64,000 bases of DNA from Rikenellaceae bacterium (GTDB lineage: Bacteria; Bacteroidota; Bacteroidia; Bacteroidales; UBA932): NCBI GenBank assembly GCA_900771005.1, contig CAAGMI010000061.1:60061-124060 (forward strand). The letters are read 5' to 3'. A program made the position numbers and the translations under genes. Below the pieces are notes generated by a model that was not told where the DNA came from, searched no databases, and saw only the letters and a program-made list of their open reading frames with translations. Below are positions 8,081-16,016 of the stretch, one piece after another (the stretch's first letter is position 1; every line of letters begins with the position of its first letter).

Positions 8081-10662
8081 TTATCGACGGACACGCCCTC
8101 ATCTTCAAAATGTATTATGCATTTCTCGGGAGGCCTATGGTGAACAGCAAGGGAGTGGATACTTCCATTCTTTTCGGCTTTACCAAATACCTTCTGGAGT
8201 TGATAAACAGGGAAAAACCCACTCATCTGGCCGTTTCGTTCGATCCACCCGGAGGAACTTTCAGGAATGAAATATTCCCGGCATACAAGGCCAATCGCGG
8301 TGAAACTCCTCAGCTTGTAATTGATGCCTTGGAACCCCTCACGAAAATATGTGAGGCGATGGAAATACCCGTATTGATGATTCCCGGATTCGAGGCAGAC
8401 GATGTAATAGGATCGATGGCCGTACGTTGTGCAGCAGAGGGATTTGATGTATATATGGTTACCCCTGACAAGGATTACGGGCAATTGATAGATGATCATA
8501 TCTTTCAGTACAGACCGGGCAAGGGAGGGGAGAACGAAGTTATCGACATAAAGGCCGTATGTGACAAATGGGGTATAGACAGGCCGTCGCAGGTCATAGA
8601 TATCCTCGCCCTGTGCGGGGATTCGGCCGACAACGTGCCCGGAGTGCAGGGAATCGGACCCGTCGGAGCTTCCAAGCTGCTCCAAAAATACGGGAGTGTC
8701 GAAAATATCTACAGTCACATCGATGAGCTCACTCCGAAACAGAAGGAGATGTTTGCCGCCGCTTCGGATCATATCGCTCTTTCCAAGGAACTAGTTACGA
8801 TAAAGACAGACATACCTCTGGAGACTACGGCGGAGAGCATGAAATTGACAGCCTCGCTTTCACCCGGCTTGGTTGAACTGTTTGACCTGTACGAATTCAA
8901 TTCGCTCAGAAGACAGATTCCTGACGGACCGGCAAAAGAGGTCGAACCTGAAGTGAAGCGCGTTGAAATCTCGACTGAGGAGGTGGACATATCTTCAATG
9001 AAGGCGGATAAGGTGGCGGTGAATATTGAAGGTGAGACGGTGTATCTGGCTGTAGGGAATACTTTCGCCAGGGGGTCTGTCACCGACTGCAAATCCATAT
9101 TGGGGAATCCCGGTGTCGAGAAATACGGGTATTCCATGAAATCACTTATGAATACCCTTGCCGGATATGGCGTGTGCCTGTCAGGTAAACTGTATGATAT
9201 AGAACTGATGCATTATCTCCTGAATCCGGAGAGAGGACATCAGCTCGATATTCTGGCCAAGAGCTATCTGGGTGTGGATCTGTCCGGTGACAATGAAAGC
9301 AGTGCCACTACGGGATCCCTGTTCGATGACAGCGGAGAATCTTCACGATGTGAAGCTGACCGCAGCATCGAGACCGTGGTGATGTATCATCTTGGAGGAC
9401 GGCTGTATGATGAGTTGAAGAGTTCTGATATATCCGGTCTTTACGACAGCATCGAGGAACCTCTTCTCGGTGTCCTGTCCCGTATGGAGAGGAATGGAGT
9501 GAAAGTGGACGTATCCTCTCTGAGACAGTATGCGGAAGGACTCAGGAGGGAGGTCGCCGACCTGGAGGCGGAAGTGCGTAAGCTGGCGGCCGTGCCCGAT
9601 TTGAATGTCTCTTCACCAAAGCAGATAGGGGAGGTCATCTTCGAAAAACTGAAACTCGATCCCAAGGCGAAAAAACCTGCCAAGGGGAACTGGCCTACCG
9701 ATGAGGCCACTCTGCAGGAACTCGCTGACAGGAGTCCCATCATCGATGCCATACTGGAGTACCGCGGATTGAAAAAACTGCTTTCCACCTATATCGAACC
9801 GTTCCCGGGTTACATTTCCGAAGTGGACGGAAGGGTGCATACTACATTCAATCAGGCTCTCACCTCAACCGGCAGACTCAGCTCTTCCAATCCCAATCTG
9901 CAGAATATTCCCATCCGTACTGAACGGGGAAGGGAGATAAGGAAGGCTTTCACGGCCGAGTCTGACGGCAGCGTAATGATGTCTGCAGATTACTCTCAGA
10001 TAGAGCTCAGGATTATGGCTCACCTTTGCGGAGATGAGCATATGATAGAAGCTTTCAATGCCGGTACTGACGTGCATGCCGTCACGGCCTCCAAAATATT
10101 CGGGATCCCTCTGGAGAATGTCACTGCGGAACAGCGCAGGGTCGCAAAGACCGCCAATTTCGGAATAATGTACGGCATTTCAACCTTCGGCCTGGCTCAG
10201 AGGCTGCGTTGCCCGAGATCGGAAGCGAAAAAAATAATAGAGGATTACTTCGAATCGTTCCCAAGCATTAGGATTTTCATTGACAAGACACTTCAGAGTG
10301 CGAGAAAGAACGGCTATGTCGAGACGCTGTTCTCCCGCAGGAGATATATACCTGACATAAACGCTCATAATGCCCAGCTGCGTGCTCTGGCTGAAAGAAA
10401 TGCGGTCAATGCGCCTATCCAGGGTACTGCTGCCGACATCATAAAGATAGCGATGATAAGAGTCGACAGGCGTTTGCGGGAAGAGAAGCTCAAAACCAGA
10501 ATGGTGCTTCAGATACACGATGAACTGCTTATGGAGGTGCCTGGCGATGAGATTGACGTTGTCAAGAATATACTGATAAGTGAAATGGAAGGGGTGATGC
10601 AGCTTTCTGTACCTCTGACAGTAGAATGTAATTATGGCAAGACCTGGCTCGAAGCCCATTGA
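8068..10662 (+). CDS. polA: DNA polymerase I
   Basis: The 864-residue protein fills gaps and removes primers during replication and repair. The N-terminal 5' nuclease domain (about 1-290) begins LFLIDGHALIFKMYYAF and has the metal-binding GFEADDVIG and the helix-hairpin-helix region. The polymerase domain (about 480-864) shows motif A DYSQIELR (near 640), motif B KTANFGIMYG (near 695) and motif C HDE (near 817). The middle 3'-5' exonuclease domain is degenerate: the DxE of Exo I is replaced in VAVNIEGE, and the Exo II Asp is Ser in KYGYSMKS. Proofreading is therefore probably lost, as in Taq and Bacillus Pol I. The 3' end overlaps the sigma factor gene by 29 bp. Confidence 0.97.
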   Translation: MKLFLIDGHALIFKMYYAFLGRPMVNSKGVDTSILFGFTKYLLELINREKPTHLAVSFDPPGGTFRNEIFPAYKANRGETPQLVIDALEPLTKICEAMEIPVLMIPGFEADDVIGSMAVRCAAEGFDVYMVTPDKDYGQLIDDHIFQYRPGKGGENEVIDIKAVCDKWGIDRPSQVIDILALCGDSADNVPGVQGIGPVGASKLLQKYGSVENIYSHIDELTPKQKEMFAAASDHIALSKELVTIKTDIPLETTAESMKLTASLSPGLVELFDLYEFNSLRRQIPDGPAKEVEPEVKRVEISTEEVDISSMKADKVAVNIEGETVYLAVGNTFARGSVTDCKSILGNPGVEKYGYSMKSLMNTLAGYGVCLSGKLYDIELMHYLLNPERGHQLDILAKSYLGVDLSGDNESSATTGSLFDDSGESSRCEADRSIETVVMYHLGGRLYDELKSSDISGLYDSIEEPLLGVLSRMERNGVKVDVSSLRQYAEGLRREVADLEAEVRKLAAVPDLNVSSPKQIGEVIFEKLKLDPKAKKPAKGNWPTDEATLQELADRSPIIDAILEYRGLKKLLSTYIEPFPGYISEVDGRVHTTFNQALTSTGRLSSSNPNLQNIPIRTERGREIRKAFTAESDGSVMMSADYSQIELRIMAHLCGDEHMIEAFNAGTDVHAVTASKIFGIPLENVTAEQRRVAKTANFGIMYGISTFGLAQRLRCPRSEAKKIIEDYFESFPSIRIFIDKTLQSARKNGYVETLFSRRRYIPDINAHNAQLRALAERNAVNAPIQGTAADIIKIAMIRVDRRLREEKLKTRMVLQIHDELLMEVPGDEIDVVKNILISEMEGVMQLSVPLTVECNYGKTWLEAH

Positions 10663-11233
10663 TGAACTGATCCGCCTCGCCATGATAGGTGACGGTTCAG
10701 CCTTTACGGAACTGTGGGATACTCACATAGATGCGTTGAGGGCTTACCTCAGAAGCACGATGAAACAGTTGGACACCTTTTATGTTGAGGACGTCTGCTC
10801 CAAGAGTTTTGAGAAGGCTTTCCGGCAGATAAGCTCCTACGACAAGAGCAAAAGCCAGTTCTCGACCTGGCTCAGGACCATTGCACACAATACTGCACTG
10901 GATCTGATTGATCAGGAGGAAAGGGTGCAGCGCAAGTATATCTATATAGATGATGACAGCAGGCCTTCAGGAGAGATTGTCAATACCATACGCGACGAGA
11001 TCGACACGCCGCTCGATTCTATCATAAAAACTGAGGATCAGCAGCAGACGGAACGCTACATCGACGCTTTGCCGGAGCTTTATCGTGCTGTTGCCCGTAA
11101 AAGGATGATTGACGGGCTTCAGTACAAGGAAATCTCGGAAGAACTGGAGATGGAGCTCAATACAGTCCGCACCCGTATCCGCCGGGCCAAAGCCCTTATT
11201 GAAAAAATGAAGACCGACGATGAACGAAAATAA
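10634..11233 (+). CDS. RNA polymerase sigma factor, ECF/sigma-70 region 2-4 type
   Basis: A 199-residue sigma factor with region 2 (about 15-95, including SKSQFSTWLRTIAHNTALD, the -10 recognition helix) and region 4 (about 135-195, with YKEISEELEMELNTVRTRI, the helix-turn-helix). It lacks regions 1 and 3, so it belongs to the small ECF-like group. No anti-sigma factor, receptor or FecR-like gene is next to it. It overlaps polA by 29 bp and rsmG by 14 bp and probably shares their transcript, which is unlike the usual ECF arrangement. An internal ATG at 10682 would avoid the overlap but would cut into region 2. Confidence 0.9.
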   Translation: MARPGSKPIDELIRLAMIGDGSAFTELWDTHIDALRAYLRSTMKQLDTFYVEDVCSKSFEKAFRQISSYDKSKSQFSTWLRTIAHNTALDLIDQEERVQRKYIYIDDDSRPSGEIVNTIRDEIDTPLDSIIKTEDQQQTERYIDALPELYRAVARKRMIDGLQYKEISEELEMELNTVRTRIRRAKALIEKMKTDDERK

Positions 11234-11837
11234 TATTCAGGTGACAAAGGAGTCATTCGGAAAGGCGATAGCATTATGGTCTGAATGGAATGAGAAGATC
11301 AATGTGATATCCCGGAAAGATATTGGCAACATATACGAACACCACATCCTCCACTCCCTTGCGATAGCGCAGTATATTAATTCCTGTCTGGGCGCGGAGG
11401 CTATGGAAGGGGCATCCGTCCTGGATCTGGGGACTGGGGGTGGATTTCCGGGGATACCTCTTGCCATCGCTTTCCCCGGGGCCCGTTTCGACCTGTGTGA
11501 CAGCATCGGGAAAAAGATAAAGGTTGCAGAGGCCGTCTCCGGCGGCTTGGGCCTCCATAACGTGAGGTGCATAAATGGCAGAGCGGAAAATCTTCCCGGA
11601 ATATATGATTATGTAGTGTCCAGGGCCGTGACTTCTCTGGAAAATTTTTATCCCTGGGTGGCAGGGAAATTCAGAAAAGGAATCTTTTACCTCAAGGGTG
11701 GTGATGTCAATGAAGAGATAGCCTCCATGTGCGGAAAGTGTGGTGTAAATCCGTCAAAAGTGACGGTGTGGCCTATAAACGATTGGATAAAGGACGATTA
11801 TTTCGCAGAAAAATTTGTAATTCATATCGGAAAATAA
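11220..11837 (+). CDS. rsmG: 16S rRNA (guanine527-N7)-methyltransferase
   Basis: RsmG (GidB) uses S-adenosylmethionine to methylate G527 of 16S rRNA; its loss gives low-level streptomycin resistance in other bacteria. The 205-residue protein has the family N-terminus (LWSEWNEKINVISRKD) and the SAM-binding motif VLDLGTGGGFPGIPLA (about 67-82), followed by the VSRAV motif. It overlaps the sigma factor gene by 14 bp and completes the polA-sigma-rsmG unit. The promoter of rpmH starts inside its last codons. Confidence 0.95.
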   Translation: MNENNIQVTKESFGKAIALWSEWNEKINVISRKDIGNIYEHHILHSLAIAQYINSCLGAEAMEGASVLDLGTGGGFPGIPLAIAFPGARFDLCDSIGKKIKVAEAVSGGLGLHNVRCINGRAENLPGIYDYVVSRAVTSLENFYPWVAGKFRKGIFYLKGGDVNEEIASMCGKCGVNPSKVTVWPINDWIKDDYFAEKFVIHIGK

Positions 11838-11845
11838 TATCTTTG
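11815..11845 (+). promoter_or_regulatory. rpmH promoter
   Basis: TTG (11815-11817), a 20-nt spacer and TATCTTTG (11838-11845) fit the Bacteroidota sigma-ABfr consensus TTG-N19/20-TAnnTTTG exactly. It overlaps the end of rsmG and would give an rpmH leader of about 30 nt. Confidence 0.8.
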
Positions 11846-11880
11846 CCCTCCCAAATCTGAATAAATAAAAAATAATAGAT

Positions 11881-12033
11881 ATGAAAAGAACATTTCAACC
11901 TTCAACTCGCAAGAGAGTAAACAAGCACGGCTTTCGTGAGCGTATGAGTACAGCCAATGGCCGTCGCGTTCTTTCTGCACGTCGCCGTCACGGCCGCAAG
12001 AAACTTACTGTTTCTTCTGAAGACAGATTTTAA
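11881..12033 (+). CDS. rpmH: 50S ribosomal protein L34
   Basis: A 50-residue, strongly basic protein starting [18 protein letters not shown] with the family core [20 protein letters not shown]. This is ribosomal protein L34, with a C-terminal extension ([10 protein letters not shown]) typical of Bacteroidota. It has its own promoter (11815-11845) and a hairpin terminator 13 nt past the stop, so it is likely a short, highly expressed transcript. No dnaA or rnpA lies beside it, unlike the classical origin-linked arrangement. Confidence 0.97.
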   Translation: MKRTFQPSTRKRVNKHGFRERMSTANGRRVLSARRRHGRKKLTVSSEDRF

Positions 12034-12046
12034 TTTGATGTAAATC

Positions 12047-12089
12047 AAAAATAAAAGAGCTGACCTTCGGGCCGGCTCTTTTATTTTTG
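12047..12089. terminator. Bidirectional terminator between rpmH and alr
   Basis: A long inverted repeat has arms AAAAATAAAAGAGC and GCTCTTTTATTTTT around a partly paired TTCG tetraloop stem. It has a U-run on both strands and so can stop rpmH from one side and alr from the other. Of the convergent gene pairs in the window, only this one has room for such a structure. Confidence 0.9.
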
Positions 12090-12092
12090 TCA

Positions 12093-13202
12093 TCACTTGA
12101 TTATCACTCTCTTGATTCTCCTTGGCACTGATGTGAGGATTTCATAAGGGATGGTGTCCAGTATTTCCGCTAGTTCATTGACAGTGGGGTTCTCCCCGAA
12201 GACGGTCACCGTGTCTCCTACCTGTGCATCCACTCCGGTGATGTCAATCATACACATGTCCATGCAGATGTTCCCGATTGTGGGGACCTTGTGCCCGTTG
12301 AGGAAGAAAGATGCTTTGCCGCATCCCAGATGGCGGTTTATGCCGTCAGCATACCCAACCGGGATAGTGGCTATCGTGGTGCCTTCCCCGGCAATCGTTC
12401 CGTGCCTGCCGTAACCGACAGCTCCGTCCTCGGGATTCAACTTCTTGATCTGGAGGATCTTGACCTTGAGCGATGCGACAGGTGACAGTTCCCTGCCCGG
12501 AATGGAGCTGATGCCATATATCCCGATACCGAGCCGTACCATATCGAACTGATATTGCGGAAACCTTTCTATTCCTGCAGAATTCAGGATATGAAGCATT
12601 GGACGATATCCGATGGCGCTGCTTATCCTGTCGGCATTGTCCGTAAACATCTTTATCTGACTCAGGGTGAAGTCATCAGCCTTCGGGTCCTCCGCGGCGG
12701 CAAGATGTGAATAAACGGATTTGACTTTCACTCGGTCGCAACTGCATAGGAAACTGCACAACTCGTCAAGCTCGGATGTCATGAAGCCGAGTCTGTGCAT
12801 GCCGGTATCAAGTTTTATATGCACGGGGTAATCCTTGATCCCGCGCCGCTTCAGCGTCTCGCAAAATGCCATCAACGTGTATATGTTGGGGATTCCCGGT
12901 TCCAGCCTGTTGTCAATGATCTCTTCGAAATAGTCCGTGCCTGCAGTCAGAACGAGAATAGGCAGGGAGATTCCTCCTTTTCTCAGTTCCATACCCTCAA
13001 CCGGCAGAGCAACCGCAAGGTAGTCGGCCCCGCTGGCCTGCATCATTGACGCAAATTCAACGGCTCCGTGCCCATAGGCATTGGCTTTGACCAGAATCAG
13101 CAATCTGGTCTCTTTGTCAAGGAGAGACCTGAAATATGAATAATTCGCCTTGCAGGCGGCCAGATTGAGTTCCAGCCTTGAAAAGTCATTTGTCATTGAC
13201 AT
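12093..13202 (-). CDS. alr: Alanine racemase
   Basis: A PLP enzyme that makes D-alanine for peptidoglycan. The 369-residue protein has the PLP lysine Lys39 in VKANAYGHG, the N-terminal TIM barrel and the C-terminal beta domain with the active-site tyrosine region AVGYGRHG and the MCMIDITG motif. In many Bacteroidota a racemase domain is fused to MurF; here the racemase is free-standing. The ATG at 13196 is an equally good start, two codons in. CAAAATTA at 13209-13216 reads as a TAATTTTG -7 box on its strand. Confidence 0.95.
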   Translation of the reverse strand: MSMTNDFSRLELNLAACKANYSYFRSLLDKETRLLILVKANAYGHGAVEFASMMQASGADYLAVALPVEGMELRKGGISLPILVLTAGTDYFEEIIDNRLEPGIPNIYTLMAFCETLKRRGIKDYPVHIKLDTGMHRLGFMTSELDELCSFLCSCDRVKVKSVYSHLAAAEDPKADDFTLSQIKMFTDNADRISSAIGYRPMLHILNSAGIERFPQYQFDMVRLGIGIYGISSIPGRELSPVASLKVKILQIKKLNPEDGAVGYGRHGTIAGEGTTIATIPVGYADGINRHLGCGKASFFLNGHKVPTIGNICMDMCMIDITGVDAQVGDTVTVFGENPTVNELAEILDTIPYEILTSVPRRIKRVIIK

Positions 13203-13265
13203 AACTCACAAAATTACCAAATATTTCCAAAAGCTCCGTTCTTTTTATTTGTATATTTGTACAGT

Positions 13266-16016
13266 ATGGTTCCGTTTCTGAAACAGGTTTCATCGCATTA
13301 TTATGAGCAGGGCGGCATAGACCGCAAGTGCTTCGTGTTCCCTAACAGGAGATCCATGGTTTTCTTCAGGAAATATCTTGGAGAAAGCGTGGCTTCAGCC
13401 GGGGAGCCCTTGCTGTGCCCCCGGATGTTCACGATGAATGACCTTTTCTACAGGATAAGCGGCAAGAGTCCTGCTCCGCGGGAACAGCTCATACTGAAAC
13501 TCTTCGAATGCTACAGGAAGCTTGACAAGAGGGAAGAGGAGCTTGATGAGTTCATATTCTGGGGCGGAGTCATCCTGTCGGATTTCAATGATGTGGACAA
13601 ATATCTCGTCGACGCGGACCGGCTGTTCTCCAATGTCTCGGATTTCAAGTCGATGCAGAAACCGGAAGAATACCTCAATCCGGCACAGCTCAAGGCTCTT
13701 GACCGCTTCCTCGGACATTTCAACACAAGCGGAAGTTACAAGGCGGAGTTTCTTCGCATCTGGGAGATATTGCGCCCCTTGTACAGGGATTTCAATGATG
13801 CTCTGGCGGCTGAAGGGATGGCATACGAGGGCCAGGTGTACCGCAGTCTGGCCGAGAGTCTCCGGGAAGCGTCCGTAAAGGATGTGCTTCCGCCGTTGTT
13901 CTCAGGGACGGATAAATTCGTTTTTGTCGGTTTGAACGCCTTGAACGAGTGCGAGAAGTACCTTCTGTCCAAGCTTCGAAATGCGGGAATGGCTGAATTC
14001 TGCTGGGATTACAGCAGCGACATGATACGGGATGACCACAACAAGTCATCGTTCTTTATGTCAAAGAACGTCAGTGATTATCCTCAGGCGTTCCGGATTG
14101 ATCCTGAAGGCCTGGGGAAGCCAGAGATAAACGTGATAAGCGTTCCTTCCTCCATAGGCCAGGTCAAGCAGATACCGGCGGTATTTGAACGTATCGGTGG
14201 CAGGATTGATATGAATACGGCGGTTGTATTGCCTGATGAAGGTCTTCTGCTGCCTGTACTCAATACGATTCCGGAAGATATTAGGGAGATAAACGTCACT
14301 ATGGGCTACCCGATGAACGGGAGCGAACTGTGGTCCCTGATGAATGAGTTGTCCACACTTCAGATGCATCTCAAGTACCGGGATGATAAGGTTTTCTTCC
14401 ATCACAAGCAGGTGTGGGCCTTGTTCTCCAACAGTATTTTCAGAAATGTCATATCGGAGCGCGGGAAGGAAACGGTTGAGAAGGTGAAGACATCCGCAAA
14501 GTACTATATCCCTCAGGAGGATCTGAAGGGTGACCCTGTCCTGGAACTGCTGTTCCGTCCTGTGATCAAGGATCCTGCCTCGCGGGACCCGGAAACGATT
14601 GCCGCTCTGGAGCAATACGGTTGTGAAGTACTTCAGGGCATAGCTCCTGCACTTCTTGATAAGAATGACATGTCTGTGGAGCTGGATTTTGCCAGGGAAT
14701 ACTTCCAGGCAATTCAAAGGCTCCGGACTTGCAAGCTGGACATAAGGCCGGCAACTTATTTCAGGATGCTCTCGCATATGGTCGGCAATGCGTCCGTACC
14801 TTTCAAGGGAGAACCATTGAAAGGCCTGCAGATAATGGGGCCTCTTGAAACCAGGGCTCTTGATTTTGAGAACCTGATCCTGCTCAACTGCAATGAAGGG
14901 ATGTTCCCCCGCCGGTCAGTAAGTCCGTCTTTCATCCCTCCTGAATTGAGAAGGGGTTTCGATCTTCCTACCTATGAGTATCAGGATGCGGTCTGGGCTT
15001 ATTATTTCTATAGGATGATACAGCGCAGCCGCAGGGTGTGGCTGATGTTTGATTCACGTACGGAAGGATTGCGCTACGGCGAACAGAGCAGATATATCAG
15101 CCAGCTGGAACTTCATTTCGGCATCAAGTTGAACAGATATGTGGTAAGTTCGCCTGTCTCCGGGCGTACGGAAGAGCCTGACATAGAGAAAACGGCGGAG
15201 GATCTTGAGAAGATATGGGAAAAGCCCGTTTCTGTCTCTGCAGTCAAGACCTATCTGCGTTGCCCGGCCAAGTTCTATTATCAGAAGGTCTGCGGACTGA
15301 AGGAAAATGAGGAAGTGGCCGAATCGTTGGATTCGAGGACAATAGGGAATGTGTACCACAAGACTATGCAGCATTTCTATACTGCCCCCGAAGGCATTGT
15401 GACCAAATCATACCTGATGTCTCTGCTGTCAGACAAATGCGGTCAGATAAGGGACCGTGTGCGTCAGATTATAATGGAAGAACTTCACAGCCTCGAGGTC
15501 GCGGGCAGGAATATCATATATGAGGACGTCATCTGCAGCTATGTCAGGAAGACAATGCAGAGGGATATCGAACTTATGGAGCACAGAGGTGTCGGCAACT
15601 TCAAGGTTTTCGGGCTCGAGATTGGACGGTACACTGAGATCGGCGGGCACAGTTTCAAGGGATATATAGACAGACTGGACAGTTTTGCTCCGGGTGAGAT
15701 CAGAGTGGTTGACTATAAGACAGGCAAGGCTGACCCGGATGAAGTGGACCTGCAGCTTTACCTTTATGATGAGATGATAAAGCATGATCCGCTCGGGCGT
15801 GGACGCCAGATTGTCAATTCCACATATCAGCTCTCCAGACTTTTCGTCGATGGAGTGAAGGAAGAGGTCATGACGGAAGAACGACGGGAAGAAATGCGTG
15901 GTGTATTCGAGAGCGTGCTCTCGGAACTGGATGATCTTTCCGTTCCGTTCAAAAGGACTGACGACAGGGAGCATACCTGTATCTATTGTAGTTTTAAAAG
16001 TATTTGCGGAAGATGA
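13266..16016 (+). CDS. AddB-like PD-(D/E)XK nuclease with inactive helicase fold
   Basis: A 916-residue partner of the UvrD-type helicase next door; together they resemble AddAB, which resects double-strand breaks for recombination. The N-terminal two thirds have the inactivated helicase fold without a Walker A motif. The C-terminal nuclease domain has VVDYKTGK with QLYLY, and cysteines YLRCPAKF plus C-x2-C-x5-C (CIYCSFKSIC), the iron-sulphur staple of AddB nucleases. I chose the ATG at 13266; the TTG at 13257 lies inside the TATATTTG promoter box (13252-13259), only 6 nt upstream of the ATG. It overlaps the helicase gene by ATGA, as expected for subunits of one complex. Confidence 0.85.
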   Translation: MVPFLKQVSSHYYEQGGIDRKCFVFPNRRSMVFFRKYLGESVASAGEPLLCPRMFTMNDLFYRISGKSPAPREQLILKLFECYRKLDKREEELDEFIFWGGVILSDFNDVDKYLVDADRLFSNVSDFKSMQKPEEYLNPAQLKALDRFLGHFNTSGSYKAEFLRIWEILRPLYRDFNDALAAEGMAYEGQVYRSLAESLREASVKDVLPPLFSGTDKFVFVGLNALNECEKYLLSKLRNAGMAEFCWDYSSDMIRDDHNKSSFFMSKNVSDYPQAFRIDPEGLGKPEINVISVPSSIGQVKQIPAVFERIGGRIDMNTAVVLPDEGLLLPVLNTIPEDIREINVTMGYPMNGSELWSLMNELSTLQMHLKYRDDKVFFHHKQVWALFSNSIFRNVISERGKETVEKVKTSAKYYIPQEDLKGDPVLELLFRPVIKDPASRDPETIAALEQYGCEVLQGIAPALLDKNDMSVELDFAREYFQAIQRLRTCKLDIRPATYFRMLSHMVGNASVPFKGEPLKGLQIMGPLETRALDFENLILLNCNEGMFPRRSVSPSFIPPELRRGFDLPTYEYQDAVWAYYFYRMIQRSRRVWLMFDSRTEGLRYGEQSRYISQLELHFGIKLNRYVVSSPVSGRTEEPDIEKTAEDLEKIWEKPVSVSAVKTYLRCPAKFYYQKVCGLKENEEVAESLDSRTIGNVYHKTMQHFYTAPEGIVTKSYLMSLLSDKCGQIRDRVRQIIMEELHSLEVAGRNIIYEDVICSYVRKTMQRDIELMEHRGVGNFKVFGLEIGRYTEIGGHSFKGYIDRLDSFAPGEIRVVDYKTGKADPDEVDLQLYLYDEMIKHDPLGRGRQIVNSTYQLSRLFVDGVKEEVMTEERREEMRGVFESVLSELDDLSVPFKRTDDREHTCIYCSFKSICGR

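Noticed and set aside
8011..8772. N-terminal extension of tadA through polA antisense
   Set aside because: Homology starts at METDERF (8010); the extension has no family resemblance and lies over polA on the other strand.
11220..12033. Possible replication origin near rsmG/rpmH
   Set aside because: These genes mark oriC in some bacteria, but there is no dnaA, dnaN, rnpA or cluster of DnaA boxes here.
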